Positions 1 to 16,518 of a DNA stretch of 64,000 bases are shown piece by piece; position 1 is the first letter of the stretch, and each line of letters starts with the position of its first letter. A program made the translations under genes and the position numbers. The stretch is from positions 558,001 through 622,000 of the forward strand of contig NZ_FNLM01000034.1 in NCBI RefSeq assembly GCF_900105725.1, given 5' to 3'. This stretch comes from Gordonia westfalica (GTDB taxonomy: Bacteria; Actinomycetota; Actinomycetes; Mycobacteriales; Mycobacteriaceae). The notes under the pieces are model-generated. The model saw nothing but the letters and a program-made list of their open reading frames with translations, was not told where the DNA came from and ran no database searches.

Positions 1-1
1 C

Positions 2-514
2 CATCGCCGAATCCTCGACGCGACCAAGGACTCCGATCCCGCCACGGTGCTCGCCCGTCGCCTCGAGTCCTACTCCCCCGGCGACACCGACATCGCGTGG
101 TCGCGGGTCACGCACTGGCGTGCCATTCTGGCGTCCGCCGTCGACCGGGCGCCGCACTCGCCCATCACCGCGGTCGACGTGACCGGCGCACACGAATCCC
201 CGGCGGTGGATCTCATCGCCGGATGGCTGCGTTCGGCGCTCGGCGTGCCGACCCGCCGCCGGCGCGGCAGCTTCGAGATCCGCCTCCACCGCGACGAGGG
301 TCCGACGATCCTCGCCGTGGACGAGGGCAACAACGCGGTACTGACCATGCCCGGCAAACCCGATGGCCGGATCGCCATGGGACACCGCGATCTACCCGTG
401 TGCATCGCCGAGGAGCTCCGCCGCCTCGACACCGACGAGGTCTACGCCGACGCCCTGCGCGGGGTGCCCGAGGTCGACTTCACCGACACGAACGAAGGAG
501 TTCTCACCCCATGA
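2..514 (+). CDS. opcA: OpcA, glucose-6-phosphate dehydrogenase assembly protein (C-terminal part)
   Basis: The gene enters from outside the window; 170 C-terminal residues are visible and the reading frame is open from base 2. OpcA is the actinobacterial and cyanobacterial partner that promotes assembly and activity of glucose-6-phosphate dehydrogenase in the oxidative pentose phosphate pathway. The family signature PGDTDIAWSRVTHWR followed by an alpha/beta segment (SFEIRLHRDEG, VLTMPGKPDG) supports the call. Its stop overlaps the start of pgl as ATGA, so the two are translationally coupled, as in the zwf-opcA-pgl operons of related genera. zwf is presumably just upstream, outside the window. 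Confidence 0.93.
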   Translation, partial: HRRILDATKDSDPATVLARRLESYSPGDTDIAWSRVTHWRAILASAVDRAPHSPITAVDVTGAHESPAVDLIAGWLRSALGVPTRRRRGSFEIRLHRDEGPTILAVDEGNNAVLTMPGKPDGRIAMGHRDLPVCIAEELRRLDTDEVYADALRGVPEVDFTDTNEGVLTP

Positions 515-1254
515 CCGCTGCCGAGACGCTCGTCTTCGACTCCAAGCAGGAACTCGTCGTCACCGCCGCCGCACGCTTCGTCGACCTGGTCGAGCGCGCG
601 CAGGCCGAGCGCGGGGTCGCGAGCATCGTGTTGACCGGCGGCAGCAACGGGATCGGCATCCTGTCGGCGCTCGCCGCCGACAGCGGCACGATCGACTGGT
701 CGAAGGTCGATCTGTACTGGGGCGACGACCGTTTCGTGCCCGCCGACGACCCGGAACGCAACTCCGGCCAGGCGCGCGAGGCACTGCTCGACAAAGTGCC
801 GGTGGACCCGACGCGGGTGTTCCCGATGGCTCCGTCCGACGGCCCGTTCGGCGACGACATCCACGCCGCCGCAGCCGATTACGCAGCCATCCTGGCCGGA
901 CGCTCGTCGGACGGCGTCGCACCGCAGTTCGATCTGCACCTGCTCGGCATGGGCGGCGAGGGCCACATCAATTCCCTCTTCCCGCACACCGCGGCCACCG
1001 CGGAGACCGAGAAAACGGTTGTCGCCGTGGAGGACTCACCCAAACCGCCGCCGCGTCGGATCACCCTGACGCTGCCGGTGGTCAATCGGTCGCGCAACGT
1101 GTGGTTCCTCGTCGCCGGCGCCGACAAGGCGGAGGCCGTCGCCGCCGCCCACAGCGGTGCCGACCCGGCCGACTGGCCCTGCGCCGGCGCCCACGGCACC
1201 GAGGGGACCATCTGGTTCCTCGACGAGGACGCCGCGAAGAACCTCGACAGCTGA
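511..1254 (+). CDS. pgl: 6-phosphogluconolactonase
   Basis: 247 residues, usual length for the DevB/Pgl family. It hydrolyses 6-phosphogluconolactone to 6-phosphogluconate, the step after glucose-6-phosphate dehydrogenase. Visible motifs are LTGGSNG (about 41-47), the phosphosugar-binding WGDDRFVP (70-77) and [13 protein letters not shown] (146-158). The ATG at 511 overlaps the opcA stop by four bases, which fixes the start and indicates coupling to opcA. Cytosolic, with no signal peptide. Confidence 0.95.
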   Translation: MTAAETLVFDSKQELVVTAAARFVDLVERAQAERGVASIVLTGGSNGIGILSALAADSGTIDWSKVDLYWGDDRFVPADDPERNSGQAREALLDKVPVDPTRVFPMAPSDGPFGDDIHAAAADYAAILAGRSSDGVAPQFDLHLLGMGGEGHINSLFPHTAATAETEKTVVAVEDSPKPPPRRITLTLPVVNRSRNVWFLVAGADKAEAVAAAHSGADPADWPCAGAHGTEGTIWFLDEDAAKNLDS

Positions 1255-1273
1255 TTGGCTAGGCTCTGTCATC

Positions 1274-1594
1274 GTGACCGATACCTCGACCTACGCGAAC
1301 GTGACCCTCGACCCGCGCGCCAACGTCTACTTCGACGGCAAATGCGTGAGCCACACGTTCCACCTCGCCGACGGAACCCGCAAGTCGGCCGGCGTCATCC
1401 TGCCCGCGTCGCTGAATTTCGGCACCGGAGCACCCGAGGTCATGGAACTGCACAGCGGCACCTGCCGAGTGCGGCTCGCCGGCAGCGAGGACTGGGCCAC
1501 CTACGGCGCCGGCGACTCGTTCTCGGTGCCCGGCGACTCCTCGTTCGACATCGAGGTCACCGACGCCGTCAGCTACGTCTGCCACTACGGCTGA
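1274..1594 (+). CDS. ppnP: Pyrimidine/purine nucleoside phosphorylase (PpnP, DUF1255 family)
   Basis: 106 residues, a single small cupin-like domain typical of PpnP, which phosphorolyses a range of nucleosides to base and ribose 1-phosphate. The body ([52 protein letters not shown]) matches the family order NVYFDGKV / GVMLPGEY / FEVPANSSF. The GTG at 1274 gives a protein of family length; an upstream ATG in the same frame lies inside pgl and would add a non-conserved tail. It follows pgl by 19 bases and is closed by a strong hairpin. Confidence 0.85.
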   Translation: MTDTSTYANVTLDPRANVYFDGKCVSHTFHLADGTRKSAGVILPASLNFGTGAPEVMELHSGTCRVRLAGSEDWATYGAGDSFSVPGDSSFDIEVTDAVSYVCHYG

Positions 1595-1611
1595 GGACAT
1601 TCGACGATCTC

Positions 1612-1648
1612 ATAGCCCGAAACCGCGGCAGGCGCGGTTTCGGGCTAT
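1612..1648. terminator. Bidirectional hairpin terminator between ppnP and ppc
   Basis: Perfect 16-base stem (1612-1627 with 1633-1648) and a 5-base loop, lying between two convergent genes. A short T-rich stretch follows on the + side. The stem can serve transcripts from either side. Confidence 0.9.
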
Positions 1649-1664
1649 ATCTTTGCGTGCGGCG

Positions 1665-4505
<2,841 letters not shown>

Positions 4506-4554
4506 GCCGTCAAGTATCCCGAGATCGGCGGTATCCGGCATCCCGGGGAAAGCG

Positions 4555-4583
4555 TCGGGCGACGCGTATCACGCGTCGCCCGA
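4555..4583 (-). terminator. Hairpin terminator after secG
   Basis: Perfect 12-base stem (4555-4566 with 4572-4583) and a 5-base loop, located between the secG stop and ppc. Like many actinobacterial terminators it lacks a good U-tract. It probably ends the gap-pgk-tpiA-secG transcript. Confidence 0.8.
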
Positions 4584-4604
4584 GGTCGGAGTGCAGAAAG
4601 AAAC

Positions 4605-4853
4605 TCAGGAAAGCTTGATGTCGACGCCCACGCCGACGATGAAGATCACCCAGATGAGGCCGACGAAGATCGTCAGCCGGTCGAGGTTGCGTTCGACGAC
4701 GCTCGAACCCGACAGACTGGACTGGACACCGCCGCCGAACAGCGACGACAGACCGCCACCCTTGCCGCGGTGCAGCAGGACGAGCACGATCAGCAGCACG
4801 CTGGTCACGATCAATCCGATGTCGAGTGCACCTTGCACAGTCACGAGTTGCAA
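4605..4853 (-). CDS. secG: Preprotein translocase subunit SecG
   Basis: 82 residues with two membrane segments (about 9-27 and 58-77) around the conserved loop HRGKGGGLSSLFGGG. SecG is the small accessory subunit of the SecYEG export channel in the plasma membrane. The start is taken as TTG at 4853 because GGAAG lies five bases upstream and this gives the family length; a GTG three codons later is possible, and the upstream ATG at 4937 would add a non-conserved 28-residue tail. Last gene of the gap-pgk-tpiA-secG group, an order shared with mycobacteria. Confidence 0.9.
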   Translation of the reverse strand: MQLVTVQGALDIGLIVTSVLLIVLVLLHRGKGGGLSSLFGGGVQSSLSGSSVVERNLDRLTIFVGLIWVIFIVGVGVDIKLS

Positions 4854-4960
4854 CGCCCTTCCGTAAACATCTGAAGATACAGCTGTGGCAGGTCGGCTCC
4901 GGCTGCCGGACGAACCGGCAAGAAGCCAACCTGCCATAGTGTACGCGTGGGTGTGACCCG

Positions 4961-5749
4961 TCAGGGCAAGGGGCCACCCGCGGCGATCGCCGACAGGGTC
5001 GCGAACTCGTCGGACTTCAGCGACGCGCCGCCGACGAGAGCACCGTCGACGTCGGTCTGGCCGACGATGTCGCCCACGTTCTTGGCGTTCACCGAACCGC
5101 CGTAGAGGATCCGCACCGAGGCCGCGGTCTCCGCGTCGGCGATCTCCGCGAGGGTCTCGCGGATGGCCTTGCAGACCTCCTGGGCGTCGGCGGCACTGGC
5201 CACCCGGCCGGTGCCGATGGCCCAGACCGGCTCGTAGGCGATGACCGTCTTGGCGATCTCCGCCGCCGACAGGCCTGCGAGGGAACCCTTGAGCTGCGCC
5301 ACGTTGTACGACACGTGCTCGCCGGCCTCACGGATGTCGAGGCCCTCACCGATGCACACGATCGGGGTGAGCTCGTGCTTGAGCGCCGCCTTGGTCTTCG
5401 CCAGGACGATCTCGTCGGTCTCACCGTGCAGGGTGCGACGCTCGGAGTGGCCGACGACGACGAAGGTGCAGCCGAGCTTCGCGAGGAAGGCACCGCTGAT
5501 CTCGCCGGTGTAGGCGCCCGAGTCGTGCGCCGACAGGTCCTGTGCACCGTAGGTGAGCAGGAGCTTGTCACCGTCGACGACGGTCTGCACGCTGCGGATG
5601 TCGGTGAACGGCGGGATGACCGTCACGTCGACCTTGTCGAAGTACTTCGCCGGCAGTGCGAAGGCGATCTTCTGAACCAGCGCGATGGCCTCGAGGTGGT
5701 TCAGGTTCATCTTCCAGTTGCCCGCGATGAGCGGCTTGCGCGTGGCCAT
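4961..5749 (-). CDS. tpiA: Triosephosphate isomerase
   Basis: 262 residues. It interconverts dihydroxyacetone phosphate and glyceraldehyde 3-phosphate. Catalytic residues are visible: Asn11 and Lys13 in GNWKMN, His101 in VVVGHSERR, Glu173 in [11 protein letters not shown], plus the phosphate-gripping YGGSVNAKN loop. The start codon overlaps the pgk stop as TGATG, so it is coupled to pgk. Confidence 0.98.
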   Translation of the reverse strand: MATRKPLIAGNWKMNLNHLEAIALVQKIAFALPAKYFDKVDVTVIPPFTDIRSVQTVVDGDKLLLTYGAQDLSAHDSGAYTGEISGAFLAKLGCTFVVVGHSERRTLHGETDEIVLAKTKAALKHELTPIVCIGEGLDIREAGEHVSYNVAQLKGSLAGLSAAEIAKTVIAYEPVWAIGTGRVASAADAQEVCKAIRETLAEIADAETAASVRILYGGSVNAKNVGDIVGQTDVDGALVGGASLKSDEFATLSAIAAGGPLP

Positions 5750-6960
5750 CAGCTCTCCAACACCTTGAGTCCGGGGAGTTCCTTGCCCTCGAGGTACTCC
5801 AGCGATGCGCCACCTCCGGTGGAGATGTGCGAGAAGTCGCTGTCGGGCAGACCGAGGGTCCGCACCGCAGCGGCGGAATCGCCGCCGCCGACCACGGTGA
5901 ACGCACCGTTGCCGGTCGCGCCGGCGATGGCCTCGGCGACGCCGCGGGTGCCGGCCGAGAACTTCTCGAACTCGAACACACCCGACGGGCCGTTCCAGAA
6001 GATGGTCTTGGCGCCCGACAGGACCGCGGCGAATCGCTTCACCGATTCCGGTCCGATGTCGAGACCCATCCAGCCGTCCGGGATGGCGTCGGCAGCCACC
6101 GTGTTCGCCTCCGCGTCGGCGGCGAACTTGTCGGCCACCACCACGTCGACGGGCAGGTGGATGACGTCGCCGAACCGCTCCAGCAGGCTCTTGCAGACGT
6201 CGATCTGATCTTCCTGCAGCAGCGAGGTGCCCACCGGATGACCCTGTGCGGCCAGGAAGGTGAACGCCATGCCGCCGCCGATGACCAGCGTGTCGACCTT
6301 GGGAGCCAACGCCTCGATGACCCCGAGCTTGTCGGAGACCTTCGAGCCGCCGAGGACGACCGCGTAGGGACGGGTCACCTCGTCGGTGAGCTTCGACAGG
6401 ACGTCGACCTCCGCCGCCACCAGCTCTCCCGCGTAGTGCGGGAGCAGCTTGGCGACGTCGTAGACCGACGCCTGCTTGCGGTGGACCACTCCGAAGCCGT
6501 CCGACACGAACGCGCCGTCCTCGCCGACGAGTTCGACGAGGGCCTTCGCGAGCTTCTCGCGTTCGGCGTCGTCCTTGGAGGTCTCCCGCGGATCGAAGCG
6601 GATGTTCTCCAGGAGCAGGACGTCGCCGTCGGTGAGACCCTCCGCGCGGGCGAGCGCGTCGGTACCGACGACATCACCGGCGAGCTGCACGTTGCGGCCG
6701 AGTTCCTCGCCGAGCCGCGCCGCGACGGGCGCGAGCGAGAACTTCGGGTCGGGCTCGCCCTTCGGACGACCCAGGTGCGCGGTGATGATCACCTTGGCAC
6801 CGGCGTCGATCAGCGCGTTGAGGGTGGGCAGCGAGGCGAGGATGCGACCCGGATCGGTGATCGTCGACCCGTCGAGCGGGACGTTGAAATCCGAGCGGAC
6901 CAGCACACCCCGACCCGAAACACCTTCTTCCAGAAGGTTCTTCAGAGTGGGAACACCCAT
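5749..6960 (-). CDS. pgk: Phosphoglycerate kinase
   Basis: 403 residues. Transfers phosphate from 1,3-bisphosphoglycerate to ADP in glycolysis. Motifs include [10 protein letters not shown] (substrate-binding N-domain), [21 protein letters not shown], the nucleotide-side [12 protein letters not shown], and [10 protein letters not shown] near the end. The ATG at 6960 is preceded by GAGGAG; longer in-frame readings start inside the gap-pgk spacer. Between gap and tpiA in a four-gene glycolytic operon. Confidence 0.98.
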   Translation of the reverse strand: MGVPTLKNLLEEGVSGRGVLVRSDFNVPLDGSTITDPGRILASLPTLNALIDAGAKVIITAHLGRPKGEPDPKFSLAPVAARLGEELGRNVQLAGDVVGTDALARAEGLTDGDVLLLENIRFDPRETSKDDAEREKLAKALVELVGEDGAFVSDGFGVVHRKQASVYDVAKLLPHYAGELVAAEVDVLSKLTDEVTRPYAVVLGGSKVSDKLGVIEALAPKVDTLVIGGGMAFTFLAAQGHPVGTSLLQEDQIDVCKSLLERFGDVIHLPVDVVVADKFAADAEANTVAADAIPDGWMGLDIGPESVKRFAAVLSGAKTIFWNGPSGVFEFEKFSAGTRGVAEAIAGATGNGAFTVVGGGDSAAAVRTLGLPDSDFSHISTGGGASLEYLEGKELPGLKVLES

Positions 6961-6998
6961 GAGGCGTTGACTCCTCTTTCCGTTGTACGACGAGTGGA

Positions 6999-8039
<1,041 letters not shown>

Positions 8040-8134
8040 TCATGGTCAGGCCTGTGGGTCCAAGCCCTGCTGGCCGCGCCGTGAGCGGTCACCGATGGCA
8101 CACGGGTGACCTCCGGTCCGCACACGTCGACCCC

Positions 8135-8140
8135 AGCCTA
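8135..8140 (-). promoter_or_regulatory. Possible -10 element upstream of gap
   Basis: TAGGCT on the minus strand, about 117 bases before the gap start, fits the actinobacterial TANNNT -10 pattern. I do not see a convincing -35, so this is a weak proposal within the 8019-8198 spacer. Confidence 0.25.
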
Positions 8141-8198
8141 GTAGGCCGGGTTACGTACGGCACATCGCAGGTCCTCCTGTCAGGTGCCGAGCGCTTGC

Positions 8199-9176
8199 TC
8201 ACGCGTCGTCGAGAAGCTCCGAGGTGACCGCCGACTCGGTGTCCGGGATGCCGTCCTGACGGGCCTTCTTGTCGGCCATGGACAGCAGGCGTCTGATGCG
8301 GCCTGCGACGGCGTCCTTGGTCATCGGCGGGTCGGCCAGCTGGCCGAGCTCCTCCAGGGAGGCCTGACGGTGGGTGACGCGGAGTTGTCCCGCCGCGACG
8401 AGATGATCGGGCACCTCGTCGCCGAGGATCTCCAGGGCGCGTTCGACGCGGGCCGCCGCGGCCACGGCCGCACGGGCCGAGCGCCGGAGGTTGGCGTCGT
8501 CGAAGTTGGCGAGGCGGTTCGCGGTGGCACGCACCTCGCGGCGCATGCGGCGTTCCTCCCACACCAGACGGGTGTCATGGGCGCCCATCCGCGTGAGCAG
8601 CGCGCCGATGGCCTCGCCGTCGCGGATGACGACGCGGTCGGCCCCGCGGACCTCGCGGGCCTTGGCGGTCACACCGAGCCGGCGGGCGGCGCCGACGAGT
8701 GCGAGTGCGGCCTCGGGTCCGGGGCAGCTGACCTCGAGCGCCGACGACCGACCGGGTTCGGTCAGTGACCCGTGTGCGAGAAACGCACCGCGCCAAGCGG
8801 CTTCGGCGTCCGCGACGCTGCCGCCGACGACCTGGGCCGGGAGTCCGCGCACCGGGCGGCCGCGCAGGTCGAGCAACCCGGTCTGCCGGGCGAGGCCCTC
8901 GCCGTCCTTGGTGATCCGCACGATGTAGCGGGCCGACTTGCGCAGACCGCCACCCCGCAGCACGTGGACATCGGAGCCGTAGCCGAAGAGGTCGTGGATC
9001 TCGCGTCGCAGGCGCCGCGCGACATTGCCCATGTCGACCTCGGCCTCCACCACGACGCGGCCCGCCACGATGTGCAGACCGCCGGCGAAACGCAGCAGCG
9101 CCGACACCTCGGCTCTCCGGCAACTCACCTGGGTCACCGCCAGGCGACTCAGCTCGTCTTTCACCGCTGCCGTCAT
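8199..9176 (-). CDS. whiA: WhiA, sporulation/cell-division transcriptional regulator
   Basis: 325 residues, full length. WhiA combines a degenerate LAGLIDADG homing-endonuclease fold with a C-terminal helix-turn-helix; in Streptomyces it acts with WhiB as a transcription factor, and in non-sporulating actinobacteria its role is less clear. Signature stretches are [45 protein letters not shown], and the HTH region [22 protein letters not shown] at 9176 chosen; a GTG two codons upstream is also near the GGAGG-containing leader. Last gene of the uvrC-rapZ-yvcK-whiA block. Confidence 0.95.
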   Translation of the reverse strand: MTAAVKDELSRLAVTQVSCRRAEVSALLRFAGGLHIVAGRVVVEAEVDMGNVARRLRREIHDLFGYGSDVHVLRGGGLRKSARYIVRITKDGEGLARQTGLLDLRGRPVRGLPAQVVGGSVADAEAAWRGAFLAHGSLTEPGRSSALEVSCPGPEAALALVGAARRLGVTAKAREVRGADRVVIRDGEAIGALLTRMGAHDTRLVWEERRMRREVRATANRLANFDDANLRRSARAAVAAAARVERALEILGDEVPDHLVAAGQLRVTHRQASLEELGQLADPPMTKDAVAGRIRRLLSMADKKARQDGIPDTESAVTSELLDDA

Positions 9177-9250
9177 CGCCACCGGTCCCTGTCCTCCTGT
9201 CAACTGACCACACGTCCCTGAAAGAAAACGTCGGATCATCATCGCCTGGG

Positions 9251-10270
9251 TCAGGCGTCCGCCCGGTCAGCGTAACGGTTCGATTCACCTTCGCACAGTT
9301 CGTTCACGACGGCGGCGACTTTCGCCGGGTCATGGACCTGGCGACCGGGTACCGCCACATCGCCGACGTTGAGTTCGGCGCCGAAGAGTCCGGCCGCGCG
9401 CACGAGGTGTTCGCGTTCGCGTCCGGCCGGAACCGACGACGCATCGACCAGGACGTGATCGATGCGGAAGGTGTCGGCGTGGGCGTGCAGCACGTGCAGA
9501 TGCCTCTCCACCGAGAACCCGGGCGTCTCCCCCGGCTCGGGTGCGAGGTTCACGACGAGCACCTTGCGGGCAGCGGTGCGCTGCAACGCCTTGAGCTGTT
9601 CGGGCACGAGCACGTGCGGGATCACGCTGGAGAACCAGGACCCCGGGCCGAGCATCACCAGATCGGCGGATTCGATTGCCTCGACCGCACTCTCGCAGGC
9701 CGGGGGATCCTCGGGGATCAACCGGACGCGCCGCACCTTGCCGGGCGTCGTCGCCACCGCGACCTGTCCGCGGATCTCGCGGCTGATGCGCGGGTCGGCC
9801 TCGAGTCCGGACACGTCCGCCTCGATGTCGAGCGGGACGGTCGACATCGGCAGCACCTGCCCGACGATCCCGAACATCGACCGCAGTTCCTGCAGTGCGG
9901 CCACCGTGTCGCCGAGGACCTCGGTGAGACCGGCCAGCATCAGATTGCCGATGGGGTGTCCGGCGAGTGCGCCGCGACCGCCGAAGCGGTGTTGCAGCAC
10001 CTCGGCCCACAACTCGTGGCGTCGACGGGTGTCGGGATCCCCCGCGGTCTGGAAGTCCTCGAGCGCCTTCGGCGCAGACATCAACGCCGCCAGCGCCATT
10101 CGCAGGTCACCCGGCGGGATGAGACCGAGTTCGGCGCGGAGGCGGCCCGACGATCCCCCGTCGTCGGCGACCGTCACCACCGCGGTGACGTCGGTGCTCA
10201 GGTAGCGCATCGCGGTCAGCGTTGCGTACAGACCGTGGCCGCCTCCGAGAGCGACGATCTTCTGGGTCAT
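9251..10270 (-). CDS. yvcK: YvcK-like (CofD-fold) UDP-sugar-binding regulator
   Basis: 339 residues. YvcK/CuvA-type proteins have a CofD-like fold, bind UDP-GlcNAc, and in mycobacteria and Bacillus are needed for normal cell wall synthesis and shape on gluconeogenic carbon. The nucleotide-binding [14 protein letters not shown] at 9-22 and [14 protein letters not shown] are diagnostic. The start overlaps the rapZ stop by four bases. The rapZ-yvcK-whiA order is conserved across Gram-positive bacteria. Confidence 0.93.
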   Translation of the reverse strand: MTQKIVALGGGHGLYATLTAMRYLSTDVTAVVTVADDGGSSGRLRAELGLIPPGDLRMALAALMSAPKALEDFQTAGDPDTRRRHELWAEVLQHRFGGRGALAGHPIGNLMLAGLTEVLGDTVAALQELRSMFGIVGQVLPMSTVPLDIEADVSGLEADPRISREIRGQVAVATTPGKVRRVRLIPEDPPACESAVEAIESADLVMLGPGSWFSSVIPHVLVPEQLKALQRTAARKVLVVNLAPEPGETPGFSVERHLHVLHAHADTFRIDHVLVDASSVPAGREREHLVRAAGLFGAELNVGDVAVPGRQVHDPAKVAAVVNELCEGESNRYADRADA

Positions 10271-11217
10271 TCGCGCCCCAGATCGCGGTGCATCACGCGC
10301 ACGTCGTAGGAGGCCGCACCGGCGTCGTCGACGGTTTTGCGGAGCCGTCGGGCGAGCTCCTCGGAGATGGCGACGCTGCGATGTTTGCCACCGGTACAGC
10401 CGACGCTGATCGTCATGTAGCGCTTGCCTTCTCGCAGGTAGCCGCGGCCGACGATGGACACCAGACCGGTGTAGAGGTCGAGGAAGTCCTCGGCGTCGGG
10501 CTGGCCGAGGACGTAGTCGCGGACGGGCGCCTCCCGCCCGTTGTGGTCGCGCAGCTCATCGATCCAGTGCGGGTTGGGCAGGAACCGGACGTCGGCGACG
10601 AGGTCGGAGTCGATGGGCAGTCCGTACTTGAAGCCGAAGGACTGCACCGCGATGCTGAGCCGGGGTTCGGTGTCACCCGGTGCCACGCCTTCCACCACCG
10701 AACGCAGCTTGGCCGCGGTCAGCGCCGAGGTCTCGACGACCAGATCGGCGACATTCTTGATGGGCGCCAGGATCGCGCGCTCGCGGGCGATGCCCTCGAC
10801 GAGGGTTTCCTTGCCCTGCAACGGGTGCCGGCGACGCACCTGCTCGAAGCGGCGGACCAGCGCCTCTTCACTCGCATCGAGGTACAGCAGCCGGGTACGA
10901 ATCCCCGACCGTTCCAGGCTGTCCCGTAGCTGCTCGAGTTCGTGGGCGAGGTTCGGGTCGGAGGCGCGCAGCACCATGGCGAGCCGGCTGATGGTCGGGT
11001 CGCTCTCCCGCACCATCCCGACCATCGTCGAGATCAGCGACGGCGGGACGTTGTCGGCGACATACCAGCCGTCGTCCTCGAGCACGTTTGCCGCCGTGGA
11101 GCGGCCCGCGCCGGACATGCCCGTGACGAACAGCACGGTCAGTTCGTCCGACGCGGCGGAGTCGTGCGCTCCCCCGGTCACCTGCTCGTCGTGTTCGGCC
11201 TCGGCCCGCTCACTCAT
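10267..11217 (-). CDS. rapZ: RapZ/YvcJ family nucleotide-binding protein
   Basis: 316 residues. P-loop NTPase family; in E. coli RapZ is an RNase adapter for the GlmZ small RNA, but in Gram-positives (YvcJ) the role is uncertain, so the RNA function is not assumed here. Walker A reads GMSGAGRST (33-41) with Arg where most ATPases have Lys, as I recall also for mycobacterial homologues. C-terminal [16 protein letters not shown] and [10 protein letters not shown] are family signatures. ATG at 11217 chosen; ATG at 11238 in the same frame is an alternative. Overlaps the uvrC end. Confidence 0.9.
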   Translation of the reverse strand: MSERAEAEHDEQVTGGAHDSAASDELTVLFVTGMSGAGRSTAANVLEDDGWYVADNVPPSLISTMVGMVRESDPTISRLAMVLRASDPNLAHELEQLRDSLERSGIRTRLLYLDASEEALVRRFEQVRRRHPLQGKETLVEGIARERAILAPIKNVADLVVETSALTAAKLRSVVEGVAPGDTEPRLSIAVQSFGFKYGLPIDSDLVADVRFLPNPHWIDELRDHNGREAPVRDYVLGQPDAEDFLDLYTGLVSIVGRGYLREGKRYMTISVGCTGGKHRSVAISEELARRLRKTVDDAGAASYDVRVMHRDLGRE

Positions 11218-13261
11218 CGACACCCCGTCCCGCGTCACCGGTCACCACCGTCATCTCTGCTTCGTTCACCGTCTCGGCCAACACCGTCGACACCGCCTCT
11301 GCAACAGTGTCACCGCCCAGCGCGGCCTGCACCGCACTCGCGGTGGTCCGACCGATCCCGGGGACCTGGGCGATCTCCTCCAAGGATGCCTCACGCAGAC
11401 GCGCGACCGACCCGAAGTGGGTCACCAGCGCGGTGCGTCGTGTCTTTCCGAGACCCGGGATGCCGTCGAGTACCGACTCGGTCATCCGCTTGCTGCGCTT
11501 GCTGCGGTGGAAGGTGATGGCGAACCGGTGCGCCTCGTCGCGGACACGCTGCAGCAGGAACAGTGCCTGGCTGCTGCGCGGCAGGATCATCGGGTCGTCC
11601 TCGCCGGGCACCCACACCTCCTCGAGGCGCTTGGCGAGTCCGATCACCGCGACGTCGGTGATGCCCAGTTCGTCGAGGACCGCTGCCGCGGCGTGCACCT
11701 GCGGCGCACCGCCGTCGACGACGAACAGGTTGGGCGGGTACGCGAACTTCCGTGGCTGCGCGGGGGTCTGGGGCTCCGCATCGACCGCCCCCGACTCCGG
11801 CGGCGGTGCATCGCGATCGGCTCGGTGACGCAGGAAGCGGCGCCGGGTGACCTCGGCGATCGACGCGACGTCGTCGGAGTGCCCGTCCCCGGCGGCGTGG
11901 CGGATCGAGTAGTGCCGGTAGTCGGACTTGCGCGGCAGGCCGTCCTCGAACACGACGAGGGAGGCCACCACGTCGGTGCCCTGCACATGGGAGATGTCGA
12001 CGCATTCGATGCGCAGCGGCGCCTGATCGAGCATCAGGTTCTCCTGCAACTCGGTGAGCGCGGCGGACCGGGTGGTGAGATCGCCGGCGCGGCGGAGCTT
12101 GTGCTGGGTGAGCGCTTCGCCCGCGTTCCGTGCGACGGTCTCGAAGAGCGCCTTCTTGTCGCCGCGCTGCGGTACGCGCAGGGTGACCCTGCTCCCTCGC
12201 AGTCCGGTGAGCCATTCCTCGAGTTCGGTTGCGTTGGCGGGCAATTCGGGAACCAGGACCTCACGCGGAACCGACTCGCCGTGCGCGCGGTCGGCGCCGA
12301 CGTCGACCGTGGCGTCGAAATCGACCTGCGCGCCGTAGAACTGGGTGATGAAGTCGCCGACGACGTCGCCGTCGGTCCCGTTGTCAGTGCGTTCGACGAC
12401 CCAGCCGCGCTGACCGCGGACGCGGCCCTCCCGTACGTGGAACACCTGCAGGGACACCTCGAGGTCGTCGCCGGCCACCGCGACGACGTCGGCGGTGGTG
12501 CCGTCGCCGAGGACCACGGCCTGTTTCTCCATGGCGCGCCGCAGTGCGCCGATGTCGTCGCGCAGCCGGGCCGCCCGCTCGAAGTCGAGGTCCTCGGCCG
12601 CGGCGGTCATGTCGCGTTCCAGCTTGCGGATCAACATGTCGGTGCGGCCCGCGAGGAAGTCGCAGAAGTCCTCGACGATCTCGCGGTGTTCCTCGGCGTC
12701 GACCCGGCCGATGCAGGGGGCGGCGCATTTGTCGATGTAGCCGAGCAGGCACGGACGGTCGATCTGGCGGTGCCGTTTGAACACGCCCGCCGAACAGGTG
12801 CGGGCGGGGAACACCCGGGTCAGCAGGTCGACGGTCTCGCGGATCGCCCATGCATGCGCGTACGGCCCGAAGTACCGCACGCCACGACGCCGCGGCCCGC
12901 GGTAGACGAACAACCGCGGGTACTCCTCGTTTAGGGTGACGGCCAGCATCGGATAGGTCTTGTCGTCGCGGTAGCGGACGTTGAACCGCGGATCGAACTC
13001 CTTGATCCAGTTGTATTCGAGCTGGAGGGCCTCGACCTCGGTGCCCACGACGGTCCACTCGACCGACGCGGCGGTCGTCACCATCTGACGGGTGCGCGGG
13101 TGCAGCGAGGCGATGTCGGCGAAGTACGACGTCAGGCGAGACCGGAGGTTCTTGGCCTTGCCCACGTAGATGACACGACCGTGCTCGTCGCGGAACTTGT
13201 ACACCCCGGGATCGGTCGGGATGGTTCCGGGCGCAGGGCGGTAGGTAGTCGGGTCGGCCAC
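11210..13261 (-). CDS. uvrC: Excinuclease ABC subunit C
   Basis: 683 residues. Makes the 3' and 5' incisions at lesions marked by UvrAB in nucleotide excision repair. Domains in order: GIY-YIG nuclease at the N-terminus ([21 protein letters not shown]), a cysteine cluster ([12 protein letters not shown] ... [16 protein letters not shown]), a UVR motif near 210-245, RNase H-like second nuclease ([26 protein letters not shown]) and C-terminal helix-hairpin-helix ([18 protein letters not shown]). GTG at 13261 begins [15 protein letters not shown], matching the mycobacterial N-terminus; the longer reading from 13339 runs back into the PH-domain gene. Confidence 0.97.
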   Translation of the reverse strand: MADPTTYRPAPGTIPTDPGVYKFRDEHGRVIYVGKAKNLRSRLTSYFADIASLHPRTRQMVTTAASVEWTVVGTEVEALQLEYNWIKEFDPRFNVRYRDDKTYPMLAVTLNEEYPRLFVYRGPRRRGVRYFGPYAHAWAIRETVDLLTRVFPARTCSAGVFKRHRQIDRPCLLGYIDKCAAPCIGRVDAEEHREIVEDFCDFLAGRTDMLIRKLERDMTAAAEDLDFERAARLRDDIGALRRAMEKQAVVLGDGTTADVVAVAGDDLEVSLQVFHVREGRVRGQRGWVVERTDNGTDGDVVGDFITQFYGAQVDFDATVDVGADRAHGESVPREVLVPELPANATELEEWLTGLRGSRVTLRVPQRGDKKALFETVARNAGEALTQHKLRRAGDLTTRSAALTELQENLMLDQAPLRIECVDISHVQGTDVVASLVVFEDGLPRKSDYRHYSIRHAAGDGHSDDVASIAEVTRRRFLRHRADRDAPPPESGAVDAEPQTPAQPRKFAYPPNLFVVDGGAPQVHAAAAVLDELGITDVAVIGLAKRLEEVWVPGEDDPMILPRSSQALFLLQRVRDEAHRFAITFHRSKRSKRMTESVLDGIPGLGKTRRTALVTHFGSVARLREASLEEIAQVPGIGRTTASAVQAALGGDTVAEAVSTVLAETVNEAEMTVVTGDAGRGVDE

Positions 13262-13271
13262 GTGTTCCAGG

Positions 13272-15581
<2,310 letters not shown>

Positions 15582-15585
<4 letters not shown>

Positions 15586-16223
15586 TTCGCCTCTGTGACA
15601 TCAAGCGCAGGGACATCGGCCTGGTTGCCGAGGTGCAGACGTTCCACGTACTTCGCGATGACGTCGACCTCGAGGTTGACCACGGTGCCCGGCTTGGTGG
15701 CACCGAGATTGGTCTCGTTGAGAGTGGTGGGGATCAGGGAGATCTCGAACCACGAGTCGTCACCTGTCCCGCCGACGGACGAGACGGTCAGCGACACACC
15801 GTCGACGGTGATCGAGCCCTTCTCGACGAGGTAGCGGGTGAGTTTCCCGGGCACGCCGATCCGTACGACCGTCCAGTTCTCCGAGGGGCTCACGGACAGG
15901 ACGCGACCGGTCCCGTCGACGTGGCCCTGCACGATGTGGCCGCCGAAACGCCCGTTCGCGGGCATGGCGCGCTCGAGGTTGACGGTGCTGCCGGCGGCGA
16001 GGTCGGACAGGGAACTTCGACGCAGGGTCTCCCCCATCACGTCCACGGTGAACTCGCCGGGACGGAGGTCGACGACGGTGAGACACACGCCGTTGACGGC
16101 AATGGAGTCGCCGTGGCCCGCATCGGCGGTGACGATGGGTCCCCGCACGGTGAAGCGGGCTGCATCAGAGAGATCCTCGCGGTCGGCGATGACGCCGAGT
16201 TCCTCCACGATTCCGGTGAACAC
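15582..16223 (-). CDS. ribE: Riboflavin synthase alpha chain
   Basis: 213 residues with two lumazine-binding repeats, each ending in a motif such as NGVCLTV (first) and DGVSLTV (second). Dismutates two lumazines to riboflavin. The N-terminus [10 protein letters not shown] is diagnostic; the GTG at 16223 is preceded by AGGAGG. Called ribC in mycobacteria. It is the first gene downstream of the FMN riboswitch, so its translation is the likely control point of the ribE-ribBA-ribH group. Confidence 0.97.
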
Positions 16224-16228
16224 GCACT

Positions 16229-16249
16229 CCTCCTGCTCGCTCGGAGCAG
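16229..16249 (-). promoter_or_regulatory. ribE ribosome binding site with adjoining hairpin
   Basis: The ribE AGGAGG (minus strand, 16229-16234) is entered by a 6-base stem (16244-16249 with 16233-16238), which covers the first two bases of the site. A CTCC run in the hairpin loop side could also pair with GGAG. This looks like the expression platform of the riboswitch acting on translation; the pairing is my inference. Confidence 0.45.
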
Positions 16250-16271
16250 ACAGGGCGGCATTGTGTCGCCT

Positions 16272-16420
16272 GTTCTCTCGCATCCGGACTATGACCGTCG
16301 GCTCCGGAATCTCACCGAATCTGCTGTCCCTGTCATCTGACAGGCGCTCGCGGGCTGGAAGTTGCGTATCCACCGCACCTTCATCACCGCCGGTGGGGAA
16401 TCTCACCCCGCCCCGAGAAC
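16272..16420 (-). ncRNA. FMN riboswitch (RFN element)
   Basis: On the minus strand the segment has the conserved RFN core: GGGGTGAGATTCCCCACCGG near its 5' end, CAGCCCGCGAGC in the middle, CAGCAGATTCGGTGAGATTC, then CCGACGGTCATAGTCCGGAT at the 3' end. The closing P1 stem pairs GTTCTC (16415-16420) with GAGAAC (16272-16277). It binds FMN and lies between ribD and ribE, so it can control ribE-ribBA-ribH but not ribD or rpe. A translational platform is suggested by the hairpin next to the ribE site. Confidence 0.95.
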
Positions 16421-16518
16421 TGGTGATATCGACGCTAGCACGATGCGAGAACGGAGTCGCATTGGAATTTCGCTGAGCGAAACAGTTCGCCGGCGGTGTG
16501 TCGCGCAACATGTCCTGC

